Source: an uncultured Desulfovibrio sp. (GTDB taxonomy: Bacteria > Desulfobacterota > Desulfovibrionia > Desulfovibrionales > Desulfovibrionaceae). Taken from it: a stretch of 64,000 nucleotides of DNA. This document shows positions 1 to 7,865 of the stretch, piece by piece. Both the position numbers and the translations under genes were made by a program. The stretch lies in NCBI RefSeq assembly GCF_902477725.1, contig NZ_CABSIF010000002.1:256508-320507 (forward strand), in the 5' to 3' direction. How positions within the stretch are numbered: the first letter of the stretch is position 1; every line of letters starts with the position of its first letter. The notes under the pieces are model-generated. The model was not told the DNA's origin and searched no databases. It was given only the letters and a program-made list of their open reading frames with translations.

Positions 1-925
1 GCACGGCGTTTATCAGGTTGCGCGTGCCTTCTTCCACTGTGGCGCTTTCAAGGCCGATAAAGGCCGCAATTTCTGTGTATTTGACGCCCGCGTCAAAGCT
101 GTTGAAGCCTATGACAAAGGGCAGCAGAACGGCATTGGCAAGGCCATGCGGAATGTGGAACAGGCCCCCAAGGCTGTGGGCCATGCTGTGGGTAACGCCA
201 AGGCCGCTGTTGGTAAATGCCAGCCCGGCCATGCACGAGCCGATGAGCATGTTGTCGCGCGCGGTCATGTCGTCGCCGTGGTCATAGGCGCGCTTGAGGT
301 AGGTAAAAACATTGCGGATGGCCTGCTCCGCGTAGATAGCTGTAAACACGTTGCTGTAGCGCGAAGTATAGGCTTCCACCGCATGGGTCAGCACGTCCAT
401 GCCGGTTGCAGCAGTCACGTGCGGGGGCACGGTGCGCGTAAAGCGGGCATCAAGAATGGCGGCGTCAGGAATGAGCATTTCGTCATTCAGCGGAATTTTC
501 ACCGAATTGACCTTGTCGGTGATAACCGCAATGGAGGTCACTTCCGAACCTGTGCCGCTGGTGGTGGGAATGGCGACAAGCGTTGTCTTTCTGGTGCTGT
601 CTGCCTTGTGCCCGAAGTAGGAGATGGCTTTTGCCATGTCAATGGCCGAGCCGCCGCCAAGGGCGATAATCATGTCTGCCTGGCTGCTCAAAAAAAGGCG
701 CGTGGCTTCAACCACTGCCTGAAGGGATGGGTCAGGCTCCACGCCAGAAAAGAGCGTGTGCCCAATGCCCTTGCGTTTCAGATGGCTCACGGCCTGATCG
801 GCAAATCCGCTTTTGACCATAAAGGGGTCTGTCACCACAAAGGCATGGCTGGCTGGAAAGGTCTCAAGGGTTTCCAGAGCGTAAGGGCCGTAACAGATCT
901 TTGTTTTTCCGTAAAACTGGGTCAC
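1..925 (-). CDS. Iron-containing alcohol dehydrogenase (C-terminus cut by window edge)
   Basis: Group III metal-dependent alcohol dehydrogenase, expected to interconvert an alcohol and an aldehyde with NAD(P)H in the cytoplasm. I translated it by eye from a GTG at 923-925 preceded by GGAGG; about 308 residues lie in the window and the C-terminus is missing. Visible hallmarks are the nucleotide-binding GGGSAIDMAK, the PTTSGTGSEVT segment, the metal ligands in GMDVLTHAVEAY (Asp and His), and two further histidines in MAHSLGG and IPHGLANAV. All are typical of the 1,3-propanediol/butanol/lactaldehyde reductase family. The substrate cannot be read from sequence. A MerR-type dyad lies about 220 bases upstream (1143-1165) and may control it. 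Confidence 0.9.
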   Translation of the reverse strand, partial: MTQFYGKTKICYGPYALETLETFPASHAFVVTDPFMVKSGFADQAVSHLKRKGIGHTLFSGVEPDPSLQAVVEATRLFLSSQADMIIALGGGSAIDMAKAISYFGHKADSTRKTTLVAIPTTSGTGSEVTSIAVITDKVNSVKIPLNDEMLIPDAAILDARFTRTVPPHVTAATGMDVLTHAVEAYTSRYSNVFTAIYAEQAIRNVFTYLKRAYDHGDDMTARDNMLIGSCMAGLAFTNSGLGVTHSMAHSLGGLFHIPHGLANAVLLPFVIGFNSFDAGVKYTEIAAFIGLESATVEEGTRNLINAV

Positions 926-1137
926 GTCGTCCTCCACAGGCGGCGCAAAGAAAGAAAGGATATCTTGGCGTCGGCGTATTCTTTTATCGTCAGCGGTTCA
1001 CGCTTGCTTGCGCTTGGGCAGCCATTTTCACGCCTAGGTGGCGTGGATATTTTTACTACTGATACCAGTCTGTTAGCTCGGTGATAACCCGACATTGCAC
1101 GGCATGCTTGCAAAAGGGCAGTGCGGGCATGATGCTA

Positions 1138-1168
1138 AGTCAACCTTTACCCCTAGGGGGAAGGTCAA
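1138..1168 (-). promoter_or_regulatory. MerR/BmrR-type operator-promoter dyad
   Basis: A near-perfect palindrome, ACCTT-TA-CCCCTAGGGG-G-AAGGT, spans 1143-1165. On the minus strand it directly follows TTGACC (1168-1163), a good -35 box. A GC-rich dyad filling an over-long promoter spacer is the arrangement of MerR-family targets, and the core resembles my memory of the bmr/mta operators. A convincing -10 box was not found. The MerR-family gene at 3029-3913 is the obvious candidate partner and the alcohol dehydrogenase below 925 the candidate target. Confidence 0.5.
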
Positions 1169-1345
1169 GGGTTTTTGCAAACTTTTTTACTATCCAATGT
1201 CTTTTTGTGTGAAAAAATAAACCAGCAGGCCTGATTATGGATTTCAAATTAAAACAGACTATTAAGGTGGTTATTATTGCAGTAATTATATCTACTAAAT
1301 ATAATTACTATTTTTAATTATCGACATCCGGGACAAAATTTATGT

Positions 1346-1376
1346 AAAAAGATGCCCATCAAGGGGCATTTTTTTG
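1346..1376 (+). terminator. Rho-independent terminator or leader attenuator before the EamA gene
   Basis: ATGCCC (1352-1357), a five-base loop, GGGCAT (1364-1369) and a run of T. It also has a run of A on the left, so it can work in both directions. No plus-strand gene lies upstream, so on the plus strand it would end a leader RNA and could act as an attenuator for the gene at 1497. On the minus strand it would block read-through. Confidence 0.6.
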
Positions 1377-1496
1377 TAAAAGGCCTTGATCTTCCAGTGC
1401 GGAGAATGCTTACGGTGAATCAAAGTGGGCCGAGCCTCCCGTTGAGGGCTGGGTCAGCCCGCAGCCGACACCAATTCCCGAGGGAAGGAGAATGCC

Positions 1497-2585
1497 ATGG
1501 AGCAAACAGCACAATTTGGGTCAACAGGTATGGAAACCTCGGCGCAGGCAGCCAAAAAGCAGCTTGCCACAAGTTTCAGAAGACGTGGCATGGTTACTGC
1601 CACCATGTCTGGGGTAGCATACGGAACATACACCGCGTTCATGACGCTCGCCATGACCTTGGGCGTGTGGGGCGTATGGTACGGCGGCGATTCCCAGCTT
1701 TCTGAATTTTCCAAGCTCTTTTTGCTTGGCGCGCTCGGCGCGGCCACCACTGACGCATGCAGCGCCGTATGGGCTGTGCTGATTGCCATTGGCAAGGGCA
1801 AGTTTGGCGATGTTTTTCGCAGCATGGCCTCCAAGCCCGGCGCTATCCTCATGGCAGCCGCAGTTATCGGCGGCCCCCTTGCCAGTACCTGCTACGTGCT
1901 TGGCCTGCAGAGCGCCGGTTCCATCATTGTGCCCATCAGCGCGCTTTGCCCGGCAATCGGCTCCATTCTGAGCCGTATTCTCTTCAAGCAGCCCCTGACC
2001 CCGCGCACCATGCTGGGTATCTTTATCTGCTTTATGGCCAGTGCCATGATCGGCAGCACGGGCCTTGCCGATAACGCGCCGCCGAACCTCTTTGTGGGTA
2101 TCGCCTTTGGCTTTCTGGCCGCTTTTGGCTGGGGGCTTGAAGGCTGCGTGGGCGGCTACGCTACTTCCATGATTGACCCTGAAATCGGCATCACCATCCG
2201 CCAGCTTACCTCGGCCCTGACCAATCTGCTGATCCTTGTGCCCCTGTTTGCCTTTATTGGCGGCGACTCGGCCTTTGGGATGATCCGCACTGTCTTTACC
2301 GATGTTGACGCCATGCCCTGGTTTATAGTGGCTGGTTTCGGCGCGTATTTCGCCTTTATGCTCTGGTACAAGGGCAACGCCATGTGCGGTACGGCGCTTG
2401 GCATGTCGTGCAACGGCGCGTTCTCTTTCTGGGGACCTTTCTTCTGCTGGCTGGTGCTTGGTCTGTGGTTCGGCATCGACGGTTACGCCCTTGCCCCCAT
2501 TGCCTGGCTGGCCGCAGTCGTGATGATCGTCGGCATCTTTATCATTGCCGTCAATCCGCTGGATTTTTTCAGAAAGAAGGGATAA
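1497..2585 (+). CDS. EamA/DMT-superfamily membrane transporter
   Basis: Integral membrane protein of 362 residues with about ten hydrophobic helices, matching the drug/metabolite transporter (EamA-like) pattern of two repeated five-helix halves. An internal glycine-rich helix pair starts near residue 195 (FVGIAFGFLAAFGWGLEG). The first 35 residues are polar and may be cytoplasmic. AAGGAG lies about eight bases before the ATG; an ATG five bases earlier is out of frame. The substrate is unknown. It is followed after six bases by the small gene at 2592, so the two are probably one transcript. A terminator-like hairpin upstream (1352-1376) may attenuate expression. Confidence 0.75.
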   Translation: MEQTAQFGSTGMETSAQAAKKQLATSFRRRGMVTATMSGVAYGTYTAFMTLAMTLGVWGVWYGGDSQLSEFSKLFLLGALGAATTDACSAVWAVLIAIGKGKFGDVFRSMASKPGAILMAAAVIGGPLASTCYVLGLQSAGSIIVPISALCPAIGSILSRILFKQPLTPRTMLGIFICFMASAMIGSTGLADNAPPNLFVGIAFGFLAAFGWGLEGCVGGYATSMIDPEIGITIRQLTSALTNLLILVPLFAFIGGDSAFGMIRTVFTDVDAMPWFIVAGFGAYFAFMLWYKGNAMCGTALGMSCNGAFSFWGPFFCWLVLGLWFGIDGYALAPIAWLAAVVMIVGIFIIAVNPLDFFRKKG

Positions 2586-2591
2586 TTTGCC

Positions 2592-2861
2592 ATGAAAAAG
2601 CCGCTTAATTTCGCCATTCTCAAGTATATGACAACGGTTAACGAGGCCTGCACAGAAGATGTGCTGTGTGCGCTCAAAGACGGCTACAGCTCGTTTAGGG
2701 CTTTCAACAAGTCTGACGTGCTCAACGCCCTCCTGACCGCAGAAGCCAACGGCCTGCTGGAAGAATCGCGCTATGACCTGGATGATGAAGGCCAGGTGCG
2801 CATGTTCTTTCGTGCCCATGCCGAAGGTGCAGCAACCATAAACCGCTACATTTCCAACTAA
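2592..2861 (+). CDS. Small conserved-looking protein of unknown function
   Basis: An 89-residue soluble protein beginning six bases after the transporter stop codon. It reads like a compact helical domain, with NKSDVLNALLTAEANGLLEE resembling the helix pair of a small winged-helix protein, but no family motif is clear. Close spacing with the upstream EamA-like gene suggests co-transcription and a role linked to that transporter or its regulation. A GC-rich hairpin follows the stop codon. Confidence 0.6.
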   Translation: MKKPLNFAILKYMTTVNEACTEDVLCALKDGYSSFRAFNKSDVLNALLTAEANGLLEESRYDLDDEGQVRMFFRAHAEGAATINRYISN

Positions 2862-2870
2862 GTATCCACT

Positions 2871-2898
2871 GCCGGGGAGGGGTGCGCCTCTCCCCGGC
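2871..2898 (+). terminator. GC-rich hairpin after the EamA operon
   Basis: A 12-bp stem formed by 2871-2882 and 2887-2898 (GCCGGGGAGGGG with CCTCTCCCCGGC, one G-T pair). It sits ten bases after the stop codon at 2861. No T-run follows, so it may slow or stabilise rather than terminate cleanly. Confidence 0.5.
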
Positions 2899-3028
2899 AT
2901 AAGGGATGTGCCCGGCCTCGTTTTTGCTTCTGGCTGGTGGCGCAAATGCTCGATATAGGATGTTGTAAGGTTCGGGCAGGCGCATAATCATCCCTTTTTG
3001 CCCACCCTTCAAAAATCCGGGCAACGCC

Positions 3029-3913
3029 ATGACAAAACAAGGGTACACCATCAGCCAGATGAGCGAGATCTCCAAGATCTCCAAAAAGGCTCTGCGTTTT
3101 TATGACGACCTCGGCCTTATTTCTTGCAAAAGGCACGGGGGCAACAACTACCGCTACTACACGCAGGACGAACTGCTCGCCATCCCGCCGCTGAAATACT
3201 ACAAGCAGATGGGGTTTAACCTCAGCGAAATCCGCGCCGCTTTTGAAGTGGGCAGCAATACTTCCCTTTCCGCGCTGCGAAAAATATTCATGAGCAAGAT
3301 TGAATTGTTGCAGCAGGATGAAAAGCTGTTGTTTCTGCGGCTTACATCTGTGCGCGACTGGCTTGAACTGCTGCACGAAGCGGAAATTGTGCTGGAAAAC
3401 TGCCAGCAGAGTGTTTCGGTGAAGTACATTCCGCCAGAACGCATGCTTTTTATGGATCAGACCTTTGTTTCAGATATCAAGTCTGCCATTATCAACATGG
3501 ATTTTACCAATTATGTTGAAGAAGTGGGCAATAATATCACCGGGCCGGTCATCATCAATTTCTCTTCCATAGAAAACAGGGTGCAAAACGAGGAACAGCC
3601 CGTCAAACTGCTGCAAAAAACCGTGTTCCCCTGTGGGGAAGATAATATGGCGGATTATGGCGGGTATCTGGCGGCAAGCTGCTACCACATAGGTTCGCAC
3701 GAAACCATCGGCAGCACCTACCGCAAATTGCAGCGCTGGTGCGCCTCAAACAACTATGTTTGCGACAATGGCTCTCACGAGCGCTATATTACCGACTTCT
3801 GGACCACCAACAACGATTCGCTCTTTGTTACAGAAGTACTGGTCAAGGTAAGCCGCCGAGGGAGTGTAGTGCACACCCCAAAATTCCATTTCGATGCAGA
3901 CGACGATCTGTAA
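3029..3913 (+). CDS. MerR-family transcriptional regulator with effector-binding C-terminus
   Basis: DNA-binding regulator of 294 residues. The N-terminus has the MerR winged helix-turn-helix (YTISQMSEISKISKKALRFYDD, then NNYRYYTQDELLAI) within residues 6-70, followed by a long coiled-coil helix near 75-125. The C-terminal 170 residues resemble a BmrR/GyrI-like ligand-binding domain, including a PPERMLFMDQ stretch typical of its first strand. Such regulators usually activate a multidrug or catabolic gene when a small molecule binds. No effector can be named. The palindrome at 1143-1165 is a plausible binding site. It converges with the minus-strand esterase gene, whose stop codon is immediately adjacent. 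Confidence 0.85.
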   Translation: MTKQGYTISQMSEISKISKKALRFYDDLGLISCKRHGGNNYRYYTQDELLAIPPLKYYKQMGFNLSEIRAAFEVGSNTSLSALRKIFMSKIELLQQDEKLLFLRLTSVRDWLELLHEAEIVLENCQQSVSVKYIPPERMLFMDQTFVSDIKSAIINMDFTNYVEEVGNNITGPVIINFSSIENRVQNEEQPVKLLQKTVFPCGEDNMADYGGYLAASCYHIGSHETIGSTYRKLQRWCASNNYVCDNGSHERYITDFWTTNNDSLFVTEVLVKVSRRGSVVHTPKFHFDADDDL

Positions 3914-4510
3914 TCAGCCAAGTATGCGGGCCGCCTGCTGCGCCATCAGCTCGTGGCCCGCTTCGCTTGGGTGCAGGCCGTCTGTGTAGAGTGCGGACAT
4001 ACTATCAGAGGGATTGCCATCCGGTGAGCCTGCCTGACCGGGCAAACCCGCAAAAGCCTGCGAAAAATCCACGCATTGCAGCGAGAAATCCTCGGCGAGC
4101 ACGCGCAACCACTGGTGCAGGGCGGCATAGTCCGCGCAGGCGCGCGGCAGGTCAACGCTGCCCAGCAGGGGAAAGGTTATGGGCGCATGCACAGGAATGG
4201 GCACCCCCAGCACCGGGCGCACCCGTGCGCTGAAGCTGTGCTGCACCAGCGCAAAAATATTGGCCTTGACGGTTCCAAGCCCTGTTCCCAACGCCAGATC
4301 ATTGAACCCGCCCATGATCAGAACCGCGTCAGCGCCCGCCTGCACCACCTGGGGGTGAAAGCGGGCCAGCATGCCGCCCGTGGTATCGCCGTTGATGCCG
4401 CAGTTGCGCACGTCAATGCCCGTGCGCCGCGCCAGCAGGGTTGTCCATACCTTGGGGCGCGGAATGCCGTAGCCGTATGTGAGGCTGTCGCCCAGACAAG
4501 CAATAATCAT
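3914..4510 (-). CDS. GDSL/SGNH-family esterase
   Basis: Small hydrolase of 198 residues in the arylesterase/TesA-like GDSL family. Block I is GDSLTYG near residue 7, the block III Asn is in GGFNDLALG, and the catalytic Asp-His pair is in DGLHPSEAGH near the C-terminus. I chose the ATG at 4510, which puts GDSLT at the extreme N-terminus, over a longer upstream start that only adds an unrelated low-complexity leader. There is no signal peptide, so it is probably cytoplasmic. It is the last gene of the long minus-strand run, 96 bases after the LipS2-like gene. A role in thioester or ester hydrolysis linked to lipoate metabolism is possible but unproven. Confidence 0.8.
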   Translation of the reverse strand: MIIACLGDSLTYGYGIPRPKVWTTLLARRTGIDVRNCGINGDTTGGMLARFHPQVVQAGADAVLIMGGFNDLALGTGLGTVKANIFALVQHSFSARVRPVLGVPIPVHAPITFPLLGSVDLPRACADYAALHQWLRVLAEDFSLQCVDFSQAFAGLPGQAGSPDGNPSDSMSALYTDGLHPSEAGHELMAQQAARILG

Positions 4511-4606
4511 GTTTGCAGCGTATTCCCTTGTGGATGATCGGGCAATATTTGCAACAGGCGGCCAGCGCCAGCAGGGGCGTACTGGCAAGGGCCGCCTGCG
4601 CCCGCA

Positions 4607-5695
4607 TCAGGCGGGCAAGCCCATTTGCAGGCGGATGTGGCGTACATCCGCCTCTTCAGGTTTGAAAGGATAGTTGCGGATTCCCGGCCCGGGGCGCGAA
4701 TTGGCGTAGGGGCGGTTGCAGGCCACCTCTCCGTCGCGCCCGGTGCAGCCGCAGGTGCGGAACGGTTCGCCCGAGTCGATGACCGCATCCAGATCGGCCT
4801 TGGGCAGGCCGTACCCCGTGAGAGCGCGGCGGTCGTTATAGGTAAAGAACCGTTCGTGGGCGTGGTCGTTGTCGATGAGCCAGCGCGCAAGCTGAATGCG
4901 GCGGTAGTGGTCTATGGGCGGCGGCAGGCGGTGCGCCAGAGGCGACCCCCCTTCGGGAAAAAACGAAAACAGATGCGTGTTGCCGCCCATGTCGTGCACT
5001 CGCTGCATGGCGCGGCACATGTCCTGCTCGGTTTCGCCCATGCCCACCATAAAGTGCGCCCCGGCCATACCCTGGCCAAAAATATCCAGGCTTTCGCCCA
5101 GGCACTGCCAGTATCTTTTCCATGAGTGCGGCCCACCGACCCCTGAACCCCGGTAGTGGTCAAACAGCTCGGGCGTGGCAAGGTCAATGGCTACGCCGAT
5201 CTTGTCCGCACCGGCCTCGCGCAGTTCCTCAAGGTTTCTGCGGGTAAGGATGGTGGGCGAAACCAGCATGGAAACGGGAATATCAATGGCCTGACGCAAA
5301 CGGCGGCATATCTCTGCGGCATCGCGCGGTGCGCGGCTGTTGGTGAGCATGGAAATGCAGACGCGCTTGACGCGCTCCTGACGCCGCACAATGCCCGCCA
5401 CAATTTCATCAACGGTAAATGCGGGCCAGGTCACGCGAATAAAGCTTTTGCTTGAGCTTTCCTTCTTTTCTTTTGCGCCAGAGAGGCCGCAGTAGGCACA
5501 CTTTGCCGCGCAGCCAGAGCGGTAGGTCAGCAGCAGATTGATGCACGAAAGGCAGGCGTTGCGGTAGAAGGAACCGGGGGCGAAATCGAGCGTCATGGCG
5601 GCAGCAAGGCTCATGCGCGCAACCTCGGGGCTTTGGGGCTGTGTTTGTTGCCAGCAGGGCGGGCATTGGTTCTCAAGTTGGGTGGCTTGGCTCAT
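4607..5695 (-). CDS. Radical SAM protein, LipS2-type lipoyl synthase subunit
   Basis: Radical SAM enzyme of 362 residues related to biotin synthase. The cluster motif is CAAKCAYC (CX3CX2C) near residues 62-69, followed by a long TIM-barrel region. A cysteine-rich tail contains a CGC motif and a later Cys near residue 330 that could bind an auxiliary cluster. Next to the second radical SAM gene, a LipT-like flavoprotein and a lipoate ligase, it fits the recently described pathway in which LipS1 and LipS2 together insert two sulfurs into octanoyl-protein. Which partner is S1 or S2 is tentative. The start is supported by GGAGG eight bases upstream. It follows the LipS1-like gene by 71 bases. Confidence 0.75.
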   Translation of the reverse strand: MSQATQLENQCPPCWQQTQPQSPEVARMSLAAAMTLDFAPGSFYRNACLSCINLLLTYRSGCAAKCAYCGLSGAKEKKESSSKSFIRVTWPAFTVDEIVAGIVRRQERVKRVCISMLTNSRAPRDAAEICRRLRQAIDIPVSMLVSPTILTRRNLEELREAGADKIGVAIDLATPELFDHYRGSGVGGPHSWKRYWQCLGESLDIFGQGMAGAHFMVGMGETEQDMCRAMQRVHDMGGNTHLFSFFPEGGSPLAHRLPPPIDHYRRIQLARWLIDNDHAHERFFTYNDRRALTGYGLPKADLDAVIDSGEPFRTCGCTGRDGEVACNRPYANSRPGPGIRNYPFKPEEADVRHIRLQMGLPA

Positions 5696-5766
5696 ATGTT
5701 GCCTCCAGCAAAAGTTATTGCGGCAAGTGTTGTATGGTACCCGTTAGGCAGGCCTGACGGCGGTGG

Positions 5767-6804
5767 CTACCAACCCTCTGTTCCCGCGCCCAGCAGCACC
5801 GAGCAGCATGTTTTGCGAAATTCCGCCTGTAAGCCCATGCGGGCAGCCAGTGCGGCGGCCTCGTGCGAGGGCAGGGCCATACGGTTGATGCCTGCCCGTA
5901 GCGAAAGAATTTCCAGCGCGCTTGCATCCCGCCGCGGGCGGGCGCAGCCGAGGCTTATCTGGCTGTGGGGCATAAGCTCGCGCGCGCGGATCACAAGGCC
6001 GCACACGCCGCGCGGGTCTGGCTGGCGCACGTTTTCCATGGCTGTGCCAGCAAGGTTCATGTAGGCCACGATCACCAGCAGCTCGGGCGGATGACGCGCC
6101 AGAATTTCCAGCGCGTGGTTTTCGCCCGCAAACCGCCCAAAATGCAGCCCTGCCACAATGTGCGGAACCACAGGCAGCTCCGCCGCAGCCAGAGCTTCAA
6201 GGCTTTGCTCCAGCAGTTGGGGGCCGTCCGGCAGATGGTAAACGCTGGCATAGGTCTTTTCGCTGCCAATAACGTCAAGCAGCGCCTGATCCACGCCAGC
6301 CCTGCGCAGGGCCAGAGCCGCGCGGTCGTCCACCATGCCGCAGTGCACGGAAACGTAGAGCCCGGTTTCCTGCTTTATGGCCGCAATGGTGTCGGTAAAA
6401 TCCTGCCACGGCACCTGCCCGCGCCCGTTGCAGCCGCCGGAAAGCAACACCCCCTGCGCGCCCTGCGCCACCAGATCGCGGCATTTTTGCAACAAGCGTT
6501 GGGGGGAGCTGACGTCAGGCATATTGAGCAGCAGCTTGCCGCCGCAGTGGGCGCATTGCTGGCTGCAGTCGGCCCCGGTGATGGAAAGCGCCGGGTACTG
6601 CCCCTGCACGCCGTCACGCACATACATGCCGGGCAGATAGAACAGTATTTTTTTGCCGTGGATTTTCCACGAAAGTTCACGCGCTTCATTAAGCCGCGCA
6701 CTATCCCACCGCAGTTCAGGGGGGATATCCGCCGACCACGATGAATAGTAGCCGCCGTAAGTGCCGGAGGCGGAAACACCGCCAGATTGTTCAGCTTGCA
6801 GCAT
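5767..6804 (-). CDS. Radical SAM protein, LipS1-type lipoyl synthase subunit
   Basis: Second radical SAM protein, 345 residues. Its cluster motif is CSQQCAHC (CX3CX2C) near residues 80-87, after an N-terminal region that includes ELSWKIHGKKILFYLPGMY, a pattern of uncharacterised biotin-synthase homologues. Cysteines near the end (LGCARPRRD and KTCCSVL) are candidates for an auxiliary iron-sulfur cluster. The ATG is preceded by AGGGAA and overlaps the end of the LipT-like gene by 14 bases, which suggests translational coupling. The context (lipoate ligase, LipT, a second radical SAM protein) supports lipoyl synthesis rather than biotin synthesis. Confidence 0.75.
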   Translation of the reverse strand: MLQAEQSGGVSASGTYGGYYSSWSADIPPELRWDSARLNEARELSWKIHGKKILFYLPGMYVRDGVQGQYPALSITGADCSQQCAHCGGKLLLNMPDVSSPQRLLQKCRDLVAQGAQGVLLSGGCNGRGQVPWQDFTDTIAAIKQETGLYVSVHCGMVDDRAALALRRAGVDQALLDVIGSEKTYASVYHLPDGPQLLEQSLEALAAAELPVVPHIVAGLHFGRFAGENHALEILARHPPELLVIVAYMNLAGTAMENVRQPDPRGVCGLVIRARELMPHSQISLGCARPRRDASALEILSLRAGINRMALPSHEAAALAARMGLQAEFRKTCCSVLLGAGTEGW

Positions 6805-7861
6805 AGTATTCCCTGAATCCTATCCAGAATCTGTTGATGGCTTTGTCGAGCGCGCCTGTATGCGCCTCCCATAGCAGGCGGCGCTGGTGCGCGTGCGACA
6901 GGGCGTCTCCGTAAAAATCGGCCCATTCTTCCTCGTAGCCCAGCAGAAGGCTCAGATCGCCCTCCAGCACAGCCTTGGCGGCCCAGCGGCCAGCCATTTC
7001 GCCCCCCACCACAGCCTGAAAAATACCGGCCCCTGTGATGGGATGGGTGTGCCCTGCGGCATCGCCTGCAAGCACAGTGTCGCCATACACGCAAGGACGG
7101 GGCGATCCTGCGGGTATCCAGCCGCCTGTGAGGCCCAGCGGCCTGTCGGCCACAAGGCCAAGCCCGGCCATGCCACGCACAAAGCGCCGCAACGCCCAGC
7201 GCAGGCCCGGTGTGCCGGGGGTGGAGAGCATGCCAAGGCCCACATTTGCCACATTGCCCTTGGGGAAAACCCAGGCATAGCCAGCGCGGATGCTTTCATC
7301 AAAATAGATGTGGGTGTGTTCCAGAGGCTCCAGCAGGGGCAGGCGCACCTGAATGGACGGCAGGCAGTGCGGGCGGGGCAGCCCCAGCCAGCGCGCCACG
7401 CGCGAAACAGGGCCGTCAGCCCCAATAACAACCTTGGCCGACACGCCTACAGTGGCGCTGTTCGGCGCGGACAGCAGCACTCTGCCGCCCGCGCCGCCTT
7501 CGCGGCCAACAGCGGCGTGACCGGGAAGAATCCTCGCGCCGCTGCTCACGGCGGCGCGGGCAAGGGCCTGATCGAACATCTCCCTGTCGATCACGCAGCC
7601 AGGGGCGCTCATATCCTGTATGCAGCGGCCATGCAGAAAGCTGCGCATGCCCGTTGTGCGCTGCACGATGTATTCGTCCCCCACGTTGGCCTGCCCAACA
7701 AGCATAGCTGGAATGTATTCCGCGCAGCGTACGGGCCTGCCCACGATACGCCGCCGCTCGGCAACAATTACGGAAGCCCCAGCCAGAGCCGCGGCCCGCG
7801 CGGCGCTTGATCCGGCTGGGCCACCGCCCACCACAAGAACATCGCAGTTGAGTACGCGCAT
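6791..7861 (-). CDS. FAD-dependent oxidoreductase of the geranylgeranyl-reductase family, LipT-like
   Basis: Flavoprotein of 356 residues. The N-terminal dinucleotide-binding motif is GGGPAGSSAARAAALAG, ending with an acidic ERR, and the second FAD motif is GDAAGHTHPITGAG near residue 275. These define the geranylgeranyl-reductase/digeranylgeranylglycerophospholipid-reductase family. Within LipS1/LipS2 clusters a protein of this family, LipT, is thought to supply electrons for lipoyl synthesis. The start chosen (7861) is four bases after the lipoate ligase stop codon, has GGGAGG upstream and places the Rossmann motif at residue 10. It overlaps the next gene by 14 bases. Confidence 0.75.
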   Translation of the reverse strand: MRVLNCDVLVVGGGPAGSSAARAAALAGASVIVAERRRIVGRPVRCAEYIPAMLVGQANVGDEYIVQRTTGMRSFLHGRCIQDMSAPGCVIDREMFDQALARAAVSSGARILPGHAAVGREGGAGGRVLLSAPNSATVGVSAKVVIGADGPVSRVARWLGLPRPHCLPSIQVRLPLLEPLEHTHIYFDESIRAGYAWVFPKGNVANVGLGMLSTPGTPGLRWALRRFVRGMAGLGLVADRPLGLTGGWIPAGSPRPCVYGDTVLAGDAAGHTHPITGAGIFQAVVGGEMAGRWAAKAVLEGDLSLLLGYEEEWADFYGDALSHAHQRRLLWEAHTGALDKAINRFWIGFREYYAAS

Positions 7862-7865
7862 GGGG

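Larger units (their letters stand above)
926..1496. other. Intergenic region between alcohol dehydrogenase and EamA transporter
   Basis: Holds no convincing gene. It contains the MerR-type dyad (1143-1165), an AT-rich perfect 10-bp inverted repeat at 1282-1291/1299-1308 with a 7-base loop, and a terminator hairpin at 1352-1376. The 1200-1350 part is much more AT-rich than the flanks, as expected of a promoter region. Confidence 0.6.

Noticed and set aside
4607..6804. Biotin synthase or cobalamin-type radical SAM pair
   Set aside because: No biotin genes nearby; the lipoate ligase and LipT-like neighbours point to lipoyl synthesis.
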